Assembly: GCF_020740795.1 (NCBI RefSeq)
Contig: NC_067285.1
Span: 17,352,001 to 17,416,000, forward strand
Reading direction: 5' to 3'
Length of the DNA stretch: 64,000 nt
Origin: Apus apus
Lineage: Eukaryota > Chordata > Aves > Apodiformes > Apodidae
Below, in pieces: positions 28,201 to 43,500 of the stretch. Under the pieces are notes generated by a model. The model was given only the letters and a program-made list of their open reading frames with translations. It made no database searches and had not been told where the DNA came from. Within the stretch, counting starts at the first letter, position 1; every line of letters begins with the position of its first letter. A program made the position numbers and the translations under genes.

Positions 28201-31200
28201 TGGGGAATGTATAGCTAGGTCTGGTTCTGCTTCTCAGAGACTCAGTTTCAGCTTATAAAATTCATGATACACTTCAGCAGATTTGCATGCCAAAAGCAGA
28301 CAAGTTCTTATGAGTCAAGTAAATTGTATCAGAACATTTGCTTTCTTTGGCTGAAACAATAAAGACAAAAAGTATACCAGTCCTAAGTGCTGGCACAGCA
28401 CTTAATGCAAGCATTTATTATAATTACCCTTTCCATTCTTGTAGCAGACCATTAATTATTCCTTTTAGGACTGACTTCTGAACATCTTGAGGCTATGGAA
28501 AAAGGAGAGGAAAAAATAGTTTCTGATGTAATTATACATATTCTATACAAGATACTGTATGAACAAGCAAGTTTGTTTTGGTTGTGATTCAAGCCAGGTA
28601 AGTATCTGCTATGATGCTGAGCTAGGTATCTTTCCTCTCAGACTACTAGCTGAGGCCTGGAGTTGTGCCAACTTATACAACGTGAATATAATTTTTAAAA
28701 TATTCCCACCCTTTGTTTAGTAGGCTCAGCACCTACTTTTTGCTACCCCCATCTTCACATTTTTCTTATTTCCCACCATGCAGTGTCCTATCACATAAAT
28801 GTCATATCTTGCAAGCAGTCTTTGAGGTGTAACACAGTATCAACTGTGCATTACTAGTAGCAAAATTTTCCTCCTCTTTCACTAGAGCAGTTTTCATTAT
28901 TCTATGGCAATTCTTGTGGGACCATTTTAATTATGTTTTGAGAGGTTCTTCAGAAATCATGCCTATCTGAGAAAAACTTTTGGCATAAATTGCTTCTTAG
29001 CATATTTCTTTGCTGAAATAATTGTTATAATGTTTTAAAACATGGATTCTTGTCTTCTACTTACAGTATTTAATAAGGCATCATAGACAACGTTCACAAA
29101 TTTTGCATTGATTCCAGAGTCCTCAGTGGTATTAAATGGAGAATTGGTATCTTTCTGCAAGTTAGATAATGCATAAAAAAATTTTGGGTTTGAAAAGTTT
29201 CAAATATCTTTGCTATCTTTGAAAATAAAGGTTGAAAGTTTTAAACAAAAATGCAAACAAACCAGATATAATTATTTCCCCTATCAAAATGTAAGAATCT
29301 AAGTTGCTTTTATCAATATTTGAAACACGAGGCTAAACAATAGTAAACCTAGACATTGTCAATATTCATGTAACTCCATTACTTTGTTGTTCTATTTAAA
29401 AAATGCAGGAGGGTTTCAAATAATAAATTACATTGAATTTTCATCTTCCGTCCTTGCTGTCGATCCATCATCACACAACAGCAACGATCGTAAGCATTCA
29501 GTATTTGCTAAGTAACTAGAAGTCACAGGTTACTTTGTCTCAGTCAGGCCCTACTGTCCATATTAAATATCATAAGAACAGTTCTGTAACAGGCAGGAAA
29601 TAGAAGTTTAGAATTAATTCAGAATTATTTAACAGACAAATACGATCTTTCCCCACAAAACCAGACTATGCCACCACAACACACAAACAGCTATACTACT
29701 TGAGCATATACTACACTTTTTTTTAGGGACAAGGGGTTTCTGTTTCCAGATTTGCATGGGCCTTTGCATTAGCTGCATTATCTTGAAAGTTTTTAAACTG
29801 TAGTTTGTGTAGAAAGTAACTACACAGTCATAGTGTCACAAAATGAAGTACATACACTTGAAATATAGTTGCCTAAACTGGAATGAAAAAAATAAATGCA
29901 ATAACAGATTGTCTAACAAAGGCAGGTGAATTAATGACAAAATTACCTTAGTGGCCTTTAGCAGCTAGCTGCAAGCCTTTAACTGATGTTTTTGCAAACA
30001 CTTTGAAGACACAAAGCTGTGTAAGTACTAAGCAGTATTATGAATTATTTTCTACCTTAAATGCAGCATTTATCTCCAGGAATGAATCAAATGTTGTAGA
30101 ATAAAAATCACGTACAGCTTTCCAGTCTCCTGATGACTTAGCCTTTTCCACATCATCCCTAGAAAGATTATATTAAAATATTGTTAATATAAGAGTTCTG
30201 TCTTTCCAATAACTTAGACTTTAGACTGCAATGTAACTCCAAGTTTTCCTCCCTAAGAACACTCAGAAGACAGACAAGTATAATATCAGAACCTTTCTAA
30301 CATCTTCCTTGTCATGGTATTACAGAAGAACAAAAGCAGTTTGTGTTTCATACACCTGAAAAATATATCTTATTCAAAAAGTTAATTGATGGTGTCACAG
30401 TTCAGTATGTTAATACAAATAATTGGCAGGACAGAATTATGCATATACACTGACATGATAAATTTTCTGAGACTAACTTATTTAAGTAAGCAGGCTCCTA
30501 AAGTAGTGAAAATCACTATCATTTGTACGAAATTGTATTACTCATCAAATTCTCAAATAAAACTTGTACATATTCTTTAAAGGAACAACAAAATTTGTGG
30601 ATTTACTCTTAAAGTTCTTTTAAGTATTACTCCTTAAAGTATCTGTATAAGAAGTCTTGCGTAATATCATACCTAAAAAAAAAACAACACAAAAAACCAC
30701 AACAAAACAAAGAAGACAACACAAAACCCTAATCAGCATTTTACATAGAATTTTATTTTAGCTATCTACAATGCTGGTGATACAAATCCCACTTTGCTCC
30801 CCTCTGATAATTTCTTTGTATTAGATATCTTAAAAAGTCACCAGTAAGACATAAGAAAGATGCTAATGACTTTGTAATACTTTACTTGAAAGAATAAATT
30901 ATTGATAACTACATAATTAGGCAGCAGTCAATAGATACAAAAACGTGAATATGGAAAACAATTCAGCTCTTCAGATCACCTACATACCAAGAAAGGATCA
31001 ACTCTTGTCAATTTTTTTTCTATACGTGTTTCCTTTTCCACCAAATACACACACTGACTAATCAAAAAACATTTCTTTTCCTCACTGCATGCTCAGAATT
31101 TTAAACATGGAAAAGAGCAATGAAGAGTACATGCTCATACGTCTCTGGGAGCAACTGTGATTTTTATTCCCCCATCTGTCTGAAAAAAAAAGAAAGAAAG

Positions 31201-34200
31201 AAAGAAAGAAAGAAAAAAAAGACTCAAGCTTATTCCTAGGAATATATCTACTCATCTCCTGACCAAGATTATCCTACTCTAGAACACTCAGGTTTACTAC
31301 AGCAGCATAATGCTACTCTACCAGTGCTAAGGCTAAAAAAAAAAAAAAAAAAGCCACAAGCTTTATTCCCAACAAATTGGTAAAAACCCATCTAAGAACA
31401 CACCCACTTTCACTGCCAGTATATGTTCACATATTGTAGGTGGAATCCCAAAGTAGAACTTTGTGGTGTAGATCTGACATCAGGGAAACAGAGTTAAAAA
31501 CAATCCAGGTGATTTACCTGTGGATTTCTGCTAGCCTAGCTAAGCTGAACGAGCATGTACTGAGTATCAAACTGTGGTGGAAGAAATTAAATGCAGATAC
31601 AGTTTTGGTTAAGGGTCTGTGCTGATCTGGAAAAACAGAAGTGGAACACAAGACACTGTTTCGCATAAATTTTACTGTCCTTCTAGCTAAATCAGTGCTA
31701 AGGGGCAGTGTTTGCAGACAAGCTTTAATCTTAAAACTCTTTTTACTTAGACAAACTTAAAGCATAGTGCTTCTCATGGAGATGCACTAAAATAACTTAC
31801 ACTGCTTAAAATTGTGCTCACATAAGTAGCAAGTGTACTTTAAAAAAATAATAAGTTTTTGACACAAAACTAATATTAAAAATTATTGCTTTTTAATGTA
31901 ATGCATAAAGAAAGGTTATCTGCACTTTCAGGCAAAGCTAGAAATAGTGCAGTTGACATAACCACTGCTCCAGGTCCTCAAATATGATGGTTTTTTCAGC
32001 AAAATTATGCTGTTTCCTAAAATGACAGTGCAAACATCACAGTTTTGTGGAACATAGTTATGGTACTTAATACATCACATTTAAATACATGTGTTTTAAA
32101 AGTCATTAAGTATTTAAGTGTCTGATATGCAGTGTTTCACACAAGATTGAATATGACCAGTACCTCAATAGATAGGACACACCATAATTGGCAGTACAAA
32201 CAAAATACCTAAGACTGAAGGGGATTTTCCAGCCTACAGAAACCCATATGTATGTTTTTCCAAAACTAAACATCCACTGAATGTCAGTAATGGAATTTCT
32301 GTCTCTTAAGTACAAGCTTTGCCATTTTTTGAACAGAACATTTCAAGCTAGAGAAAGTATTTTGATAATTTTCACAGTAACAGAGTTATCAACCCCACCA
32401 TCACAACCAGACTAACTACTATTACTATTCAGTCTTACTGAATTGTTCCTCCATTTGAGATTAACAAAATCAAATGTATGAATTATGATAAAATTAATGC
32501 CAGCATAACTTACTGAAAATCTTTCACAGTTTTGGTTCGGATGGGAAGGGAAGGTTCAGGAGGAATTGGTGCTTTCAGCTCTTGGGGTAGTGTATCTATA
32601 GAGATGCGCTGCTTTTGTCGTACATCGAGGCAAATAGGTGGTAGGTCTCTCACTTATTAAAAAAACACCAAACAATAAATATGATGCAATCATAAATAAC
32701 AAGCTGTTAGCTATTAAAATATACATAAATAGGAATATATAGAGATACATAGGAGAAAAAAAACCCAAACAATAAAAAAACACCTCACACTGTCAGAGTC
32801 TACATCTTTAAACTCTACCCATTCAAGTGCTTTTCTTACCATGTGTTCATCCCAGACAGGATGGAAGCTTCCTCTAATTGAAGGGAAATAAAACCCTATA
32901 AACAAATCCCAATATCCCTAGTTCATAACCAAGGCTTTGTGAACAAAGTGTTTCCTTCTGCCAACAGAGGCAGAAAATTGGCCTGTCCATCACCTTTCTA
33001 AAGCTTTCTGGGTAACAGGAGTGTCTACTATTGTATAAATGATCTTGAACTGCTGGATAAAGTTACAAGCAAATTATTTTTCTGTTACATAAACAAAGTA
33101 AAGCAAGAGAGATTTTCACAACTGAATTGCACGCATGCTGCTGACAAAGAAAAAAAAAAAAAGCAGTACTATTCCAAATCATTATTAGGGAAAGCAGCAA
33201 AATAATGTACTTAAAGATGATGCACTGGTGTTATATCCATAATAATGCATCAGTATACCTACAGCAGCATTCACATCACAACAAGAAAACCTCAAGTTCA
33301 TATATAATTTCATTTTTAGAAATGAGTGCTGCAGTATTTTCATTAAGCTAAGTGACTTCGAAAGTCAGATGCATAATGAAAGTGCCTATTCTGAAAATGA
33401 CATCTACCTGAACCTATGAGGAACTCAAGCTAAGCAAGTTAGAAGACCATTAAAAAAACCAAACAACCCAACCTCAAAGGATGTAATGGAATTAGAAATA
33501 CCCAGGGTAATATTTGCTCTTTGAAAGACAAACTGATCAGCCCATAACTAGTAGCTATTAGTCACAAATAGTAGCATTGTCCAGTGTTGTATTTACAATA
33601 TATATTATAAATATTGTAATATACAATCTGCAACACTGGTGCTCCCTACAACTATGAAAAATCTCAAGCATAAACACACCAAAGTCCAACTGTTTTCTGA
33701 TGTACAAGGACAAGTCTTTAGTAATTTTTTCCTACACTGTGATACAGAATTTTAGCTAGAACTGACTGAGGATTGTCTACAGCCTTCTAAAAAAATTAAA
33801 TCTTTCTAATAAATTAAATGGGAAATGCAAGTTTTCTGTCTTGCAGAGAACTACTGCTGAAATGGTAGCAGGTTTAAACATTTCTTCTCAATAAATTTGG
33901 CTGCCTATTCTAAGTACAAATAGCTGTGCTTTAATTGCTGGGTCAACAATTAAATGAACGACAGATGCTCTCTATCAACCTCTCTCCCTTCCCAGAAAGG
34001 GAAAGACAATAAGGAAGAGAGACACTTTAGAAACTAAACTACACAGCTTTAATGAAAACAACAAAAGCCAGGACATGGGTCTTCTATTTGACTCATAATT
34101 GATCTGAGAACATTGTATAAAGTTTGTGTGGCATGATTTTGACACTAGGAGTCTGCAGGTGTGGCCTTTGTCAGAGGGGGAAGGTGTTTTGAGTTTGTTT

Positions 34201-37200
34201 CTGTTTTGTTTATCTGGCAAAAAATAATATAATCAAGTCTGTTTTGCCTGTGACAAAAATGGGCAAGTGGACTCCTTGTCTTCATCTCAAGCCATGAGTT
34301 TTTCATCTAATTTTCTCCCTGTTTTCTGTTTAGGAGCAGGAGCAATAGAGCAGCTTGGTGGTCATCTGGCAGCCTGACAAAGTAAACCCACCAAAACCAT
34401 GAAAAAATATTCAAATGCAGTATACACAAACATCCATTTTTCTAACAGTACCTTCAATAACATCCTTAAAATGCTTTTTTTAGTTTGATTTATACTGCAC
34501 TTTCTAAAAAGCGTTTATAAGAATTATGATGTACATTTGGAATAAAAGACATTGTATAATGTAACAGTCAAAATACAAACATATTAAACCAAAATCCTCC
34601 ATGAATTGTCTAACTACCCTCCAAGCCTCTTCACTACAGTTCCAAGAACAATGTTTTTGTCTGTGGTTTTTTTTTTTATTTTTTAATTTTTTTTTAATTA
34701 AACATCAAAGTAGTATCACTACTCTGCTTATCACAGCAGGGAAACAGTTGCTAACAAAACCTCCAAAACCCAAAGACAGATTCATTTCACTCAAGCTAAT
34801 GACAGACACTGTCACTAAGACTTAACTCAGCCACAATGCATCAGATGATAACAGATCAGAGCTGTCTTAAATCCCACAAGTATGGCATTGATTATAGATA
34901 GGGAACCTTGCCCACTCTCACAGCTGGAATTTAAAGCTTTTTAAAGAGAAGAGTAGTAATTTAAAAAACAAAGTGGACACATAGATGCTAAATTAACTCA
35001 AGCCAAAGTGCACAGCAATTCTGCCAAGCAAGCACTCTGCTATTGCATATGGGTCTTGGAAAGCAGGATGGAATGACTTAAAAGAAACAAAGACTGTGTC
35101 TTATTTTTATACTGTGAGAAAGACAAGTCATTTTAATTTAGCTCTTATTCTGTCTTCTCAATTTAAAATGGATTAAACATTGAATTATAACCAGCTGAAT
35201 ACACTGAAATGAGAAAAATATTCTCTCCACATCTGCAGAAGAGACAGCTGCTGACAGAAGCTGCTTCTCATTTCAGCAAATTGAGGCTGCAGGTGCTAAG
35301 CTGGTAACTCACACCCTGTCAGTGATGCAATTTTCTTTGAAATATATGTAGTTTAAATTAGATATACTAAATAGTAGAGATACTAATAGTATGTTTAATA
35401 AATACTGTCAACTTCAGTATGTTTTGCCATAATTCAGGTTTATTTGTAAATAGATTTGCTCAGCTGACATTGAAAAATATTAATTAGGATCTGTCACTTC
35501 AGTTCAATTGAGGAGAAACTTGAGACTTTATGTATTGAGATGTTAAGCAGCAAAAAGACACTATTATAAGATGAAAAAAAACCCCAGTCATTTCTGGCTG
35601 TTTGCCCAGTTACATCAAGTAAAAAGGATCAGCAATGCATGACTGCTTAGGGAATGATCAAAAACTTTGAGGAAGAAAATCTCACTGATACAAAGGAGAA
35701 CTTTCTACTACAAGGAAATTTAGGGTGAATGAATTTAGAACAGCAGTTATTTGCAGGGTGACCAACACCTCTACCGGGAGAAAAAAATTTTCAAAGTAGG
35801 CAAAGCAAACAAATCTTACTTGGATTTGTAATATTATAAAAGAACTAAAGCAATCCAGTGTACATTCAGACTTCATACCAGATCATTGCTGCATAAGACT
35901 TGCTATATAAATTCAGTATTGTGGCAGCTATATAGCAAACAAACATTGCTTTAGCTTTCATGCTGTATTTACTAGCATCACCTTTTCCACACTTGTTTTT
36001 CAACAAAATTAACATTCTTTGAACTCAAGCCTAAAGTATTACCAGTACACATACATACACACACATATTCAGAAAGATATCTCATATATCAAATGAAAAA
36101 AAACATGAAACACGCATCATTTGTTAATTCCAGAATAGCAAAAGAAGCATTTTTAGCTGAGAAGTTTGCTTCAAGGATTATTCTTTCCACAGAATACACA
36201 TATCTCCTCCAAACGTTTTGAACATGCCTTGCACTGTTACTAAAAATAATGTTTTTATACAGAGAGGTTACCCTGACCCTGAAATTATCAGATGTAACAA
36301 GAACTGAGGGCACTTCAAGAGACAGAGGTGTTTAGAGTTTACAGTTTTTGTCAGATACACAAAAAAAAAAGAAGAAAAAAAAAAAAAAGAAGAGTGAGAG
36401 GGCAAAGGAGACTGATTTCTTTGGTTTAGTGAAATGAGTTCTGAGAAAGGGTACCGTATTTTTCACATTGCTTGGCCCAATGCTAGATTTAATTTTTCTT
36501 TTTCCTAAGTTTTATTAAACAGCAGGCCTTCATATCGTAAGATTATATTAAGCAACCATTCAGACAGGAGCTGGACAGGAAATAATTAAGTCTTAAATAA
36601 TGAAAGATAGTAGCTCGGAGTCTATGAATTAGCTACATGCGTGTTTCTGTTAAAAAGGCTAGCAGCTGAGTATTTAATATTGTTTTCCTCAGAAGCTGAA
36701 AGTGACCTCTTGGCAATGTTACCAAGAAAGACAAAACATTGTTTCTTTGAGAACTTTCAGATTGCAACAATGTTGCAATTGTTTATACACAATTCACTTA
36801 CAAAGAATTTCCTTAAACATACATCGAGGCCATCAAAGGCCACCTGAATACTGTTCTTCCAGCTCTGTTAGCTCCACCTTAAAGCATTTTTTAAGAATCA
36901 GCAGAGCTCTGACCTGCTTTGCAGCATCTTCTTGCCTTACTCCAAGTATTGCTTTCAAGAACACCACTGCTACTTTAACTCCAGTAAATTGTGCAGCAGT
37001 GGGAGAATTCTTCACTGGCTGTCTCCAGCCACTTTCATTTCCTTTGTGTAGTACAAATTGACTAGAGCAAAGTACAAAATCCTGTCCGAGTTGTCATTGA
37101 CATGTAATTGCCTTTTGTTTCAGCAATTGCCTTTGTTAGTATTATTATTTTTAAAGTAGAAAGTGCCTCCCTCCTACATAATAAAAATGGCTAAAAAAGA

Positions 37201-40200
37201 AAAAAAAAAGAAAAAAAAAAAAGAAAAAAAAAGAAAAAAAAAAAGAAAAAAAAAAAGAAAAAAAAAAGAAAAAAAAAAAAGAAAAAAGAAAAAAGGCCTT
37301 GCATTGACTTTTACTTTTGTGGTATAGCTAGCAAGGATACAAAGATCATTTTAGTAAGGAAACAAGTGCAAATATAAGCCATCTTTTTTCTTCACAACCT
37401 TGAAACTGAGAATACTTTTCCATAGTTTTGTTTCAAACTCACACTACTGAGATTTCTTAAGTAACACAGTCTCTTTCTTTATGGTCTCAAATTCATTGAG
37501 CACTATAAAGGCTAAGAAAACCACAGATAAATAAGGCTGAGATGGACCTGCTAAGAGGCAATATCAGTACAAACCTGACAAATGTTTGTACAACCTTTTA
37601 TCGAAAGTCCCAAATTACTGAAATTCCATATCCTAGATTAAAAAAAAATAATGAAAAATTCCAGGTCTAACCACAATGTCATCTCATCAGCTTTCATGAT
37701 TCTAACATGCCATACTGAATACACAACTCTACTTCCTACCTTTTCATCAATTATCATTACCCCATCATATCACAACAACCTTCCCTCATGCCTTTAAAGC
37801 TCTTCAGAACTCACCAACCTTTGTCTGTGAATTTTGTGTCATCACTAACCTTCATTAAAAACCAGCAACTGTCTCCCTTAAAAGCCTCTCACCCCTACCA
37901 TCCTTCAGATGGCAATAGAAAAATCTCCACAAAGTTCTGACACGATTTCTGGAGAAACTGCCATCTGACTGCAGACAGACAAACAGAATCTGCAGACGAA
38001 CCACTGCATCTGAAACATTTTTTAAAACTACAGATTATTCTTTTATCCTTCAGGCCTATTTGTTTTACTTAACCAACTTTACAGAGGGTAGACTATCATA
38101 AACATCACTGCCTATACACTGTACAGCATAGCATAATTTAATGAAACCTAGATTTCTAGATTTTCTGGCACTACCACAATACGAATATTGGCAGAACACC
38201 AAGGACCTTCTTAAATTGGTAACTAAGTAACACAGGCCTTTTATTCTCTTACCGTTTTTGATGTTGGGTATAACATGCTGTGTAGGTGAATTCTTGTTTC
38301 CGATGCCTTCTTTCTTTTGGTTGATAGTTGTGATTAAATTGCTGAAAGTGGAAAACTGATTTTTGGCTCCTCTCTCCAACCCCTGTAATGAAGATGACGG
38401 CATGCTGTATAGGGCTAATACATTATAGCAAGAGTAATCTGATTCATGAGGTATTGCAAAGAATAAATATCTTTCATCTTGAAATCAGATTGGTAATACC
38501 TAATTAAGACATAAATAATGATTCTGCAAGTTTGTTTCAAAATGAATCAGGAGAGACACCATAAAATTCCTTTCCACTACATTCAACAACTCAAGTATTA
38601 ATTTTAAGGATACGGTGACATCCTTGGATTACTGCAAGGAAAACACAATGTGATAATGCTTTCAATGATACTCTAACTTTCTGTATCCTACTTTCTAAGT
38701 ACTTTTATATTCCTTATCACATCCAACTCAGTTTAAACAGCTAAAAGTGTCACATTCTTTTTTCCAAAGAACCCTAATACACTGAAGTAGTTTAGACAAA
38801 TTTCCAAAAGATTTGAAATGTGGGGCCAAAAATGCTATGTGAGCTAACCTGCTAATAGAATTTAAATACTAGCTACTTCAGTAAAAAACTCCTAATTATT
38901 CAAAATTGTCAGTATCAACTGCCACTGAAAAAAGGCTAGCCAATAAACATTTGTTAAAACAGGAGTCTGCACAAGCCTTTGCTAAGAAGTGTTGAGGGTT
39001 AATATGTTTTCACAGTAAACAAAAGCTTCCAAAGGATCGTGTCAATCAGCCTGTTTGACACCGAGTGCTATTAAAGATATTTACTTCTGAGAATTTGCAA
39101 AGCATAGGTGGGTTAAGGGGCTTCCTCAAGACAACAGAAGTTGCGTGATGGAGATTCTAATTTCCATCTCAGCTTCAAGTCATCAGCTAGTACTAGGCAA
39201 AATATCAACTCAAGAAAACATACACACTCTCCTGCACATCATTATTTTCAGCCTCAGATTAACCTAAATATTCAGTTGCTTGATATCTGGTATTTGTGTC
39301 CTCAGTTAGAAAAAAAAATAAAATTAAAAAGGCAAATCAAAACTGTAATTCCCTAAATAAGAATAAAAATTCTAGAATAATTAACATTAAAAAAAAAAAA
39401 AGGTACATTTCCATTTCCTTTTAAGAGTAGTAAATTTGGACTAAGACATGCAGCCAGAATTTTGAGGAAAGCACTTCACTTCCACCACAACATCCTGAAA
39501 TACCACCAGAAGGATAACAACACAGCCATGCCACAGTGTATGCAAGCTGGGACACTGCCAGGAACTTAAAATAACTGTGGCACAAACACATTTTTCCATG
39601 GTTTATAACTCAGCAAATTATAAACTTGAACAATCCACAGAACTTCTTGCTTTTAAAATACCAAGTTTAAATTTCTAGCTCCAAATTCCTTGTATGCAAC
39701 AAACATTCAAAAATAAGATGTAATTATCTCTATAATTCTATTTTATTCTATAACCTTTGAAATAGGATTAAGAAGTTTCTTGAAGAATCAATCAATCAGG
39801 GCGCGTGACTGGAGAAAAACAGAGCCTGAACAAACATGCCAAGACATGACTGACTGGAAGAGAACTTTTAAACAAATCCAGATCCAAGAGTAATCTGGCA
39901 TGTTACAAAATGTATGCTCCAGCTAGAAAACCTCTGGAGCTTCTACTAGTCTAATAATGATTAATAGGGAATAGATATCACAGAAAATTGAGAAGAGGAG
40001 CTTTTATAAAACTGACTATTGTGACAGCCTTTTTGACTGACTCAGCTTTCTAGGTTTTACTCCAATCATCCCACTGAAACACTACAGTTGAACAGTTATT
40101 AAAAAAGGTGGTTCTTAATGCCACCTCCCTCAGTAGTCATCAGAAAGGACAAAAGTTGCACATACTATTTAAACTCCAACATCCTGCTCCAAGTGCACTT

Positions 40201-40472
40201 CCAATGATATTAAACAAACAAATGGACAAAGGCTTTATTGGAAAGCCCTGGGGGGATACTGGGAAACTACATGCTCATTAATGAGGATCTCTGACATCTC
40301 CTGGGAGAGTAATCTAGGACAAGTGTACAGAACCTTGCTATACAAAATTTTGTAGGAGGTCAGTGAGCCTCTAGAGCATAAGACTACACACATACACACA
40401 TACTGTCAGCAGAAAACTGAACCAGCACATAAAGAATAAGTATATTTAGATGGAGTAAGTGGATCAAAATAA

Positions 40473-40515
<43 letters not shown>

Positions 40516-43500
40516 GCATATTAATAACTCACAGCTCTGCTGGCTTCTTAGTGGAAGTTTTCCAGAGCATTAAGCCCACCATAAGACAGGAGAGGTACTA
40601 GCATTATACTTGATAAATCTATATTTTTCATTATTGAAGTTAAATTAGCTGGTGAAAATAAGTCAAACTGTTTCCAAAGAGCAAATTCAGAGTGCTTTCT
40701 GAAAAGAGACAAAAGACCATCTAGAAGAGTTTCTCAAAAATCCTACTCTTTAGCCGTAACATAACTCTCTCAAGACCCACATATATGCTGCAAGCAATGG
40801 CCAGTGAGGAGTAAAATGTTTTCTTCTCTGTGCAGGAAGACATGGAGGACACTTAGATTACCTAAAGGCAGCTGCCAATGCAACAGTCTATGCAAGGAGT
40901 AGGATTTTCCCTTCTATTCATATCTTGGAAGATGTAACATAAGACTGGTTTTGCTTTACAGAAGCCTCTACTTGTTCCTGATTACTGATTACTTGCCCCC
41001 TGATTAGGGGGCAAGTTGTTTAGCTTCCTCCAAGTTTCTTTTCAGAATCTGAATGCTCACCTCCAAACCAGCACATCCTTAAAAATAATAATAATTTTAA
41101 AAAAAATAATAAAAAGGTAACCATTCTTCCACAATTCCACATGGCCCCTGGCTAGGAAAAGTCATTATATGAATGATAATAGCAACACTAACAAAATCCC
41201 TTTATTCCAATTTGCAGCCAGCTTAAACTCCAGATGACACGTTTCAGGCACATTCTCTTAGGAGAAAAAGGATACCATGTTTATCTACTGACTCACTAAA
41301 ATTCTGATCCTTTCCACAGCTATTGTGAAAACCAGCAACTGTTTAAAAGACGTGTCACATCTTCATGTTGCCTTAGAGGAAGCCCTAGTCATGCCACATC
41401 AGTTGCACAAACCTATGGTGGGTCTTTAGTGCACTGAAGAAAATGTCTGTTACACCATATCCAGGGAGATGTTCTGAGACAATAATATCTGAGGCACACT
41501 TCACAGAGAAACAAGGTATAGTATCTATATCACCATAGTCATCATAGGATAGCCATAAATTTAGAAAAAATAGGCAGAAGGAGCATGAAAATTAAAGTCA
41601 TCTGAAGTATCACTTTATTTGTATCAGACATCTATTTTTAAGGAAGGCAATTTTAATGGGGGAAAAAAACATGAATAAGCAAATTATTATTATTTTTTTT
41701 TTAAAAAGACAATTATCCCCCTTCTACCAGTACTACAAACTCTTCCCCAGTTTATGGCAGAGCTGAGAACATATTTCTCTCTTTAGAAGTATTTGAGAGG
41801 ATTTGATTAATTGAGAACTTTAATAGAGGAACTTGTATTAAAATCATTCTATAAGTGATGAATCTCACAACATACTTCACAAAGCCCTGGAATTAGATGT
41901 GTAGGTTGGAAACAACTAGGGTTTAGCAGACCAAAAGTCCAATACTTTATAGCAACTCACAAAGGTATTGCAAAAGCATACCTGCATATCCTATTTGATA
42001 TATCTGAATAAAAAAACCTGCATTCTATTGCAAACAGAGAAATCCAGGACTATGGAAACACCTGTTACATCTGTCCACAAAACTGTCCCTCTGCACATAC
42101 TATTAAAACCCAATTACATGATGTGCAGCTCTTTGTAAATCCAAGATCCCATGTGCATTCACCAATCATACCTACCCAGATTTGAGGTCCACTTCAGCAG
42201 GTCAACTCAGACAACTTATGTGTTCAGAGGACACATCTGAAGGACATTCAGCTGCCAACAAGTTCTCCTGATTCTTTAAGGCAGTGGGAATTCTACAAGG
42301 TTGCTCGGTTGCACATGTTTTTTGTTAGCTGAATTAAGCCTGACTCATTCTAGACCAGCTCTTTTATCTTTTTAGAATAAAAAAGAGACTAAAGGACTGG
42401 GCATCTGCCATTCAAAGTTTGAAAATGGAGATTTTCAAAGGCAAAAATAAATCCTGGGCACTTGTCCATTACAGATTTATCCCACCAAATCTGTATTTGA
42501 ATCACAAGAACAAACACATTTTTCCACATTCAGACAGATTTGCAAAACTGAAAGTCTTTCTAAAGACTAGAATGTTGTAGGCAAAACACAAAATTGGCAG
42601 ATTTGCTGAAAGGAGTTTGCAGTTAGCCTACAATTACTTGGCTTATCATTACAATTATTTCATGACAGTCATAAATGTTAGACGCTCAGTCCTTTAAACA
42701 CAAATTTTGAAAAATGAGAATTTCCAGTAAGTCGAATACTTATCAGAACTGTTGAATTAAAATCTCATAATTCTATTAATTATTACAGCATTGGTAAAAT
42801 TTTTGCTGTGTTGCTGGACTGAAGTTACAGCAAGCTTTAACACTCAGCTATGTAAGATATATAACTCATGCCAGGAAAATTTTGTGTTTCATAATATTGT
42901 ATGGTCAGCAAAAAAAAAATCGTAACTCCAGTAAAATTAAAAATCTCAAACGAGGTTTCCAAGATTAAATTATTCTGTCAAATACCCTTCTTGCAGGTTT
43001 TTTTAACCCATGTTAACTTATCCTTCAACAATGGAAATGTTTGTCCTCTTTCCTTCAACACAATTAGAAACCGCAAAAGACCTTTTAAGAAAAAGTTAAA
43101 AATACAGAAGTATTTTCGAGGTAGCTCTCTTGCCATGAAGTGTATTAAGAGCTGAAACACTCCACCCCCGAAAACCCTTAGCGAACATTCCCAGTGCTGC
43201 AAACCCTCAGTCATGACTAACCCAAAGAGCAGACCGTTGTAAAATGTTAAAGAACTATAAGTAGCTGGAGAATTTATAGCTTCAATATGTCACTGCTTAC
43301 ATATGCTCTCGTTATTTTTAAGAAACTTGAATGAAAGCCTCTCAACGGAACAGAACATGAAAGAAAACGAGCGTGATGCTCCCCCCCCCCCCTCGAGAAT
43401 AAGGCAGTAGAGAAAACGACAGCGAGGACCGCAAAGCCGGTCCCGCAGCCCGGGGCTGTGCGGCCACCGCCCGGGCGCTGAGGGGTCGTCCAGCCCCGCC

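Larger units (their letters stand above)
30159..32513 (-). other. HECTD2: HECTD2 intron 3 (about 2.4 kb)
   Basis: Holds the GAAA microsatellite at 31182-31221 and an 18-A run at 31335-31352. Otherwise it is unremarkable AT-rich sequence. Confidence 0.85.
32653..38252 (-). other. HECTD2: HECTD2 intron 2 (about 5.6 kb, the longest)
   Basis: AT-rich non-coding sequence containing the A/G tract at 37193-37296 and a second A-rich tract near 36360-36392. No exon, RNA gene or mobile element is recognisable. Confidence 0.85.
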
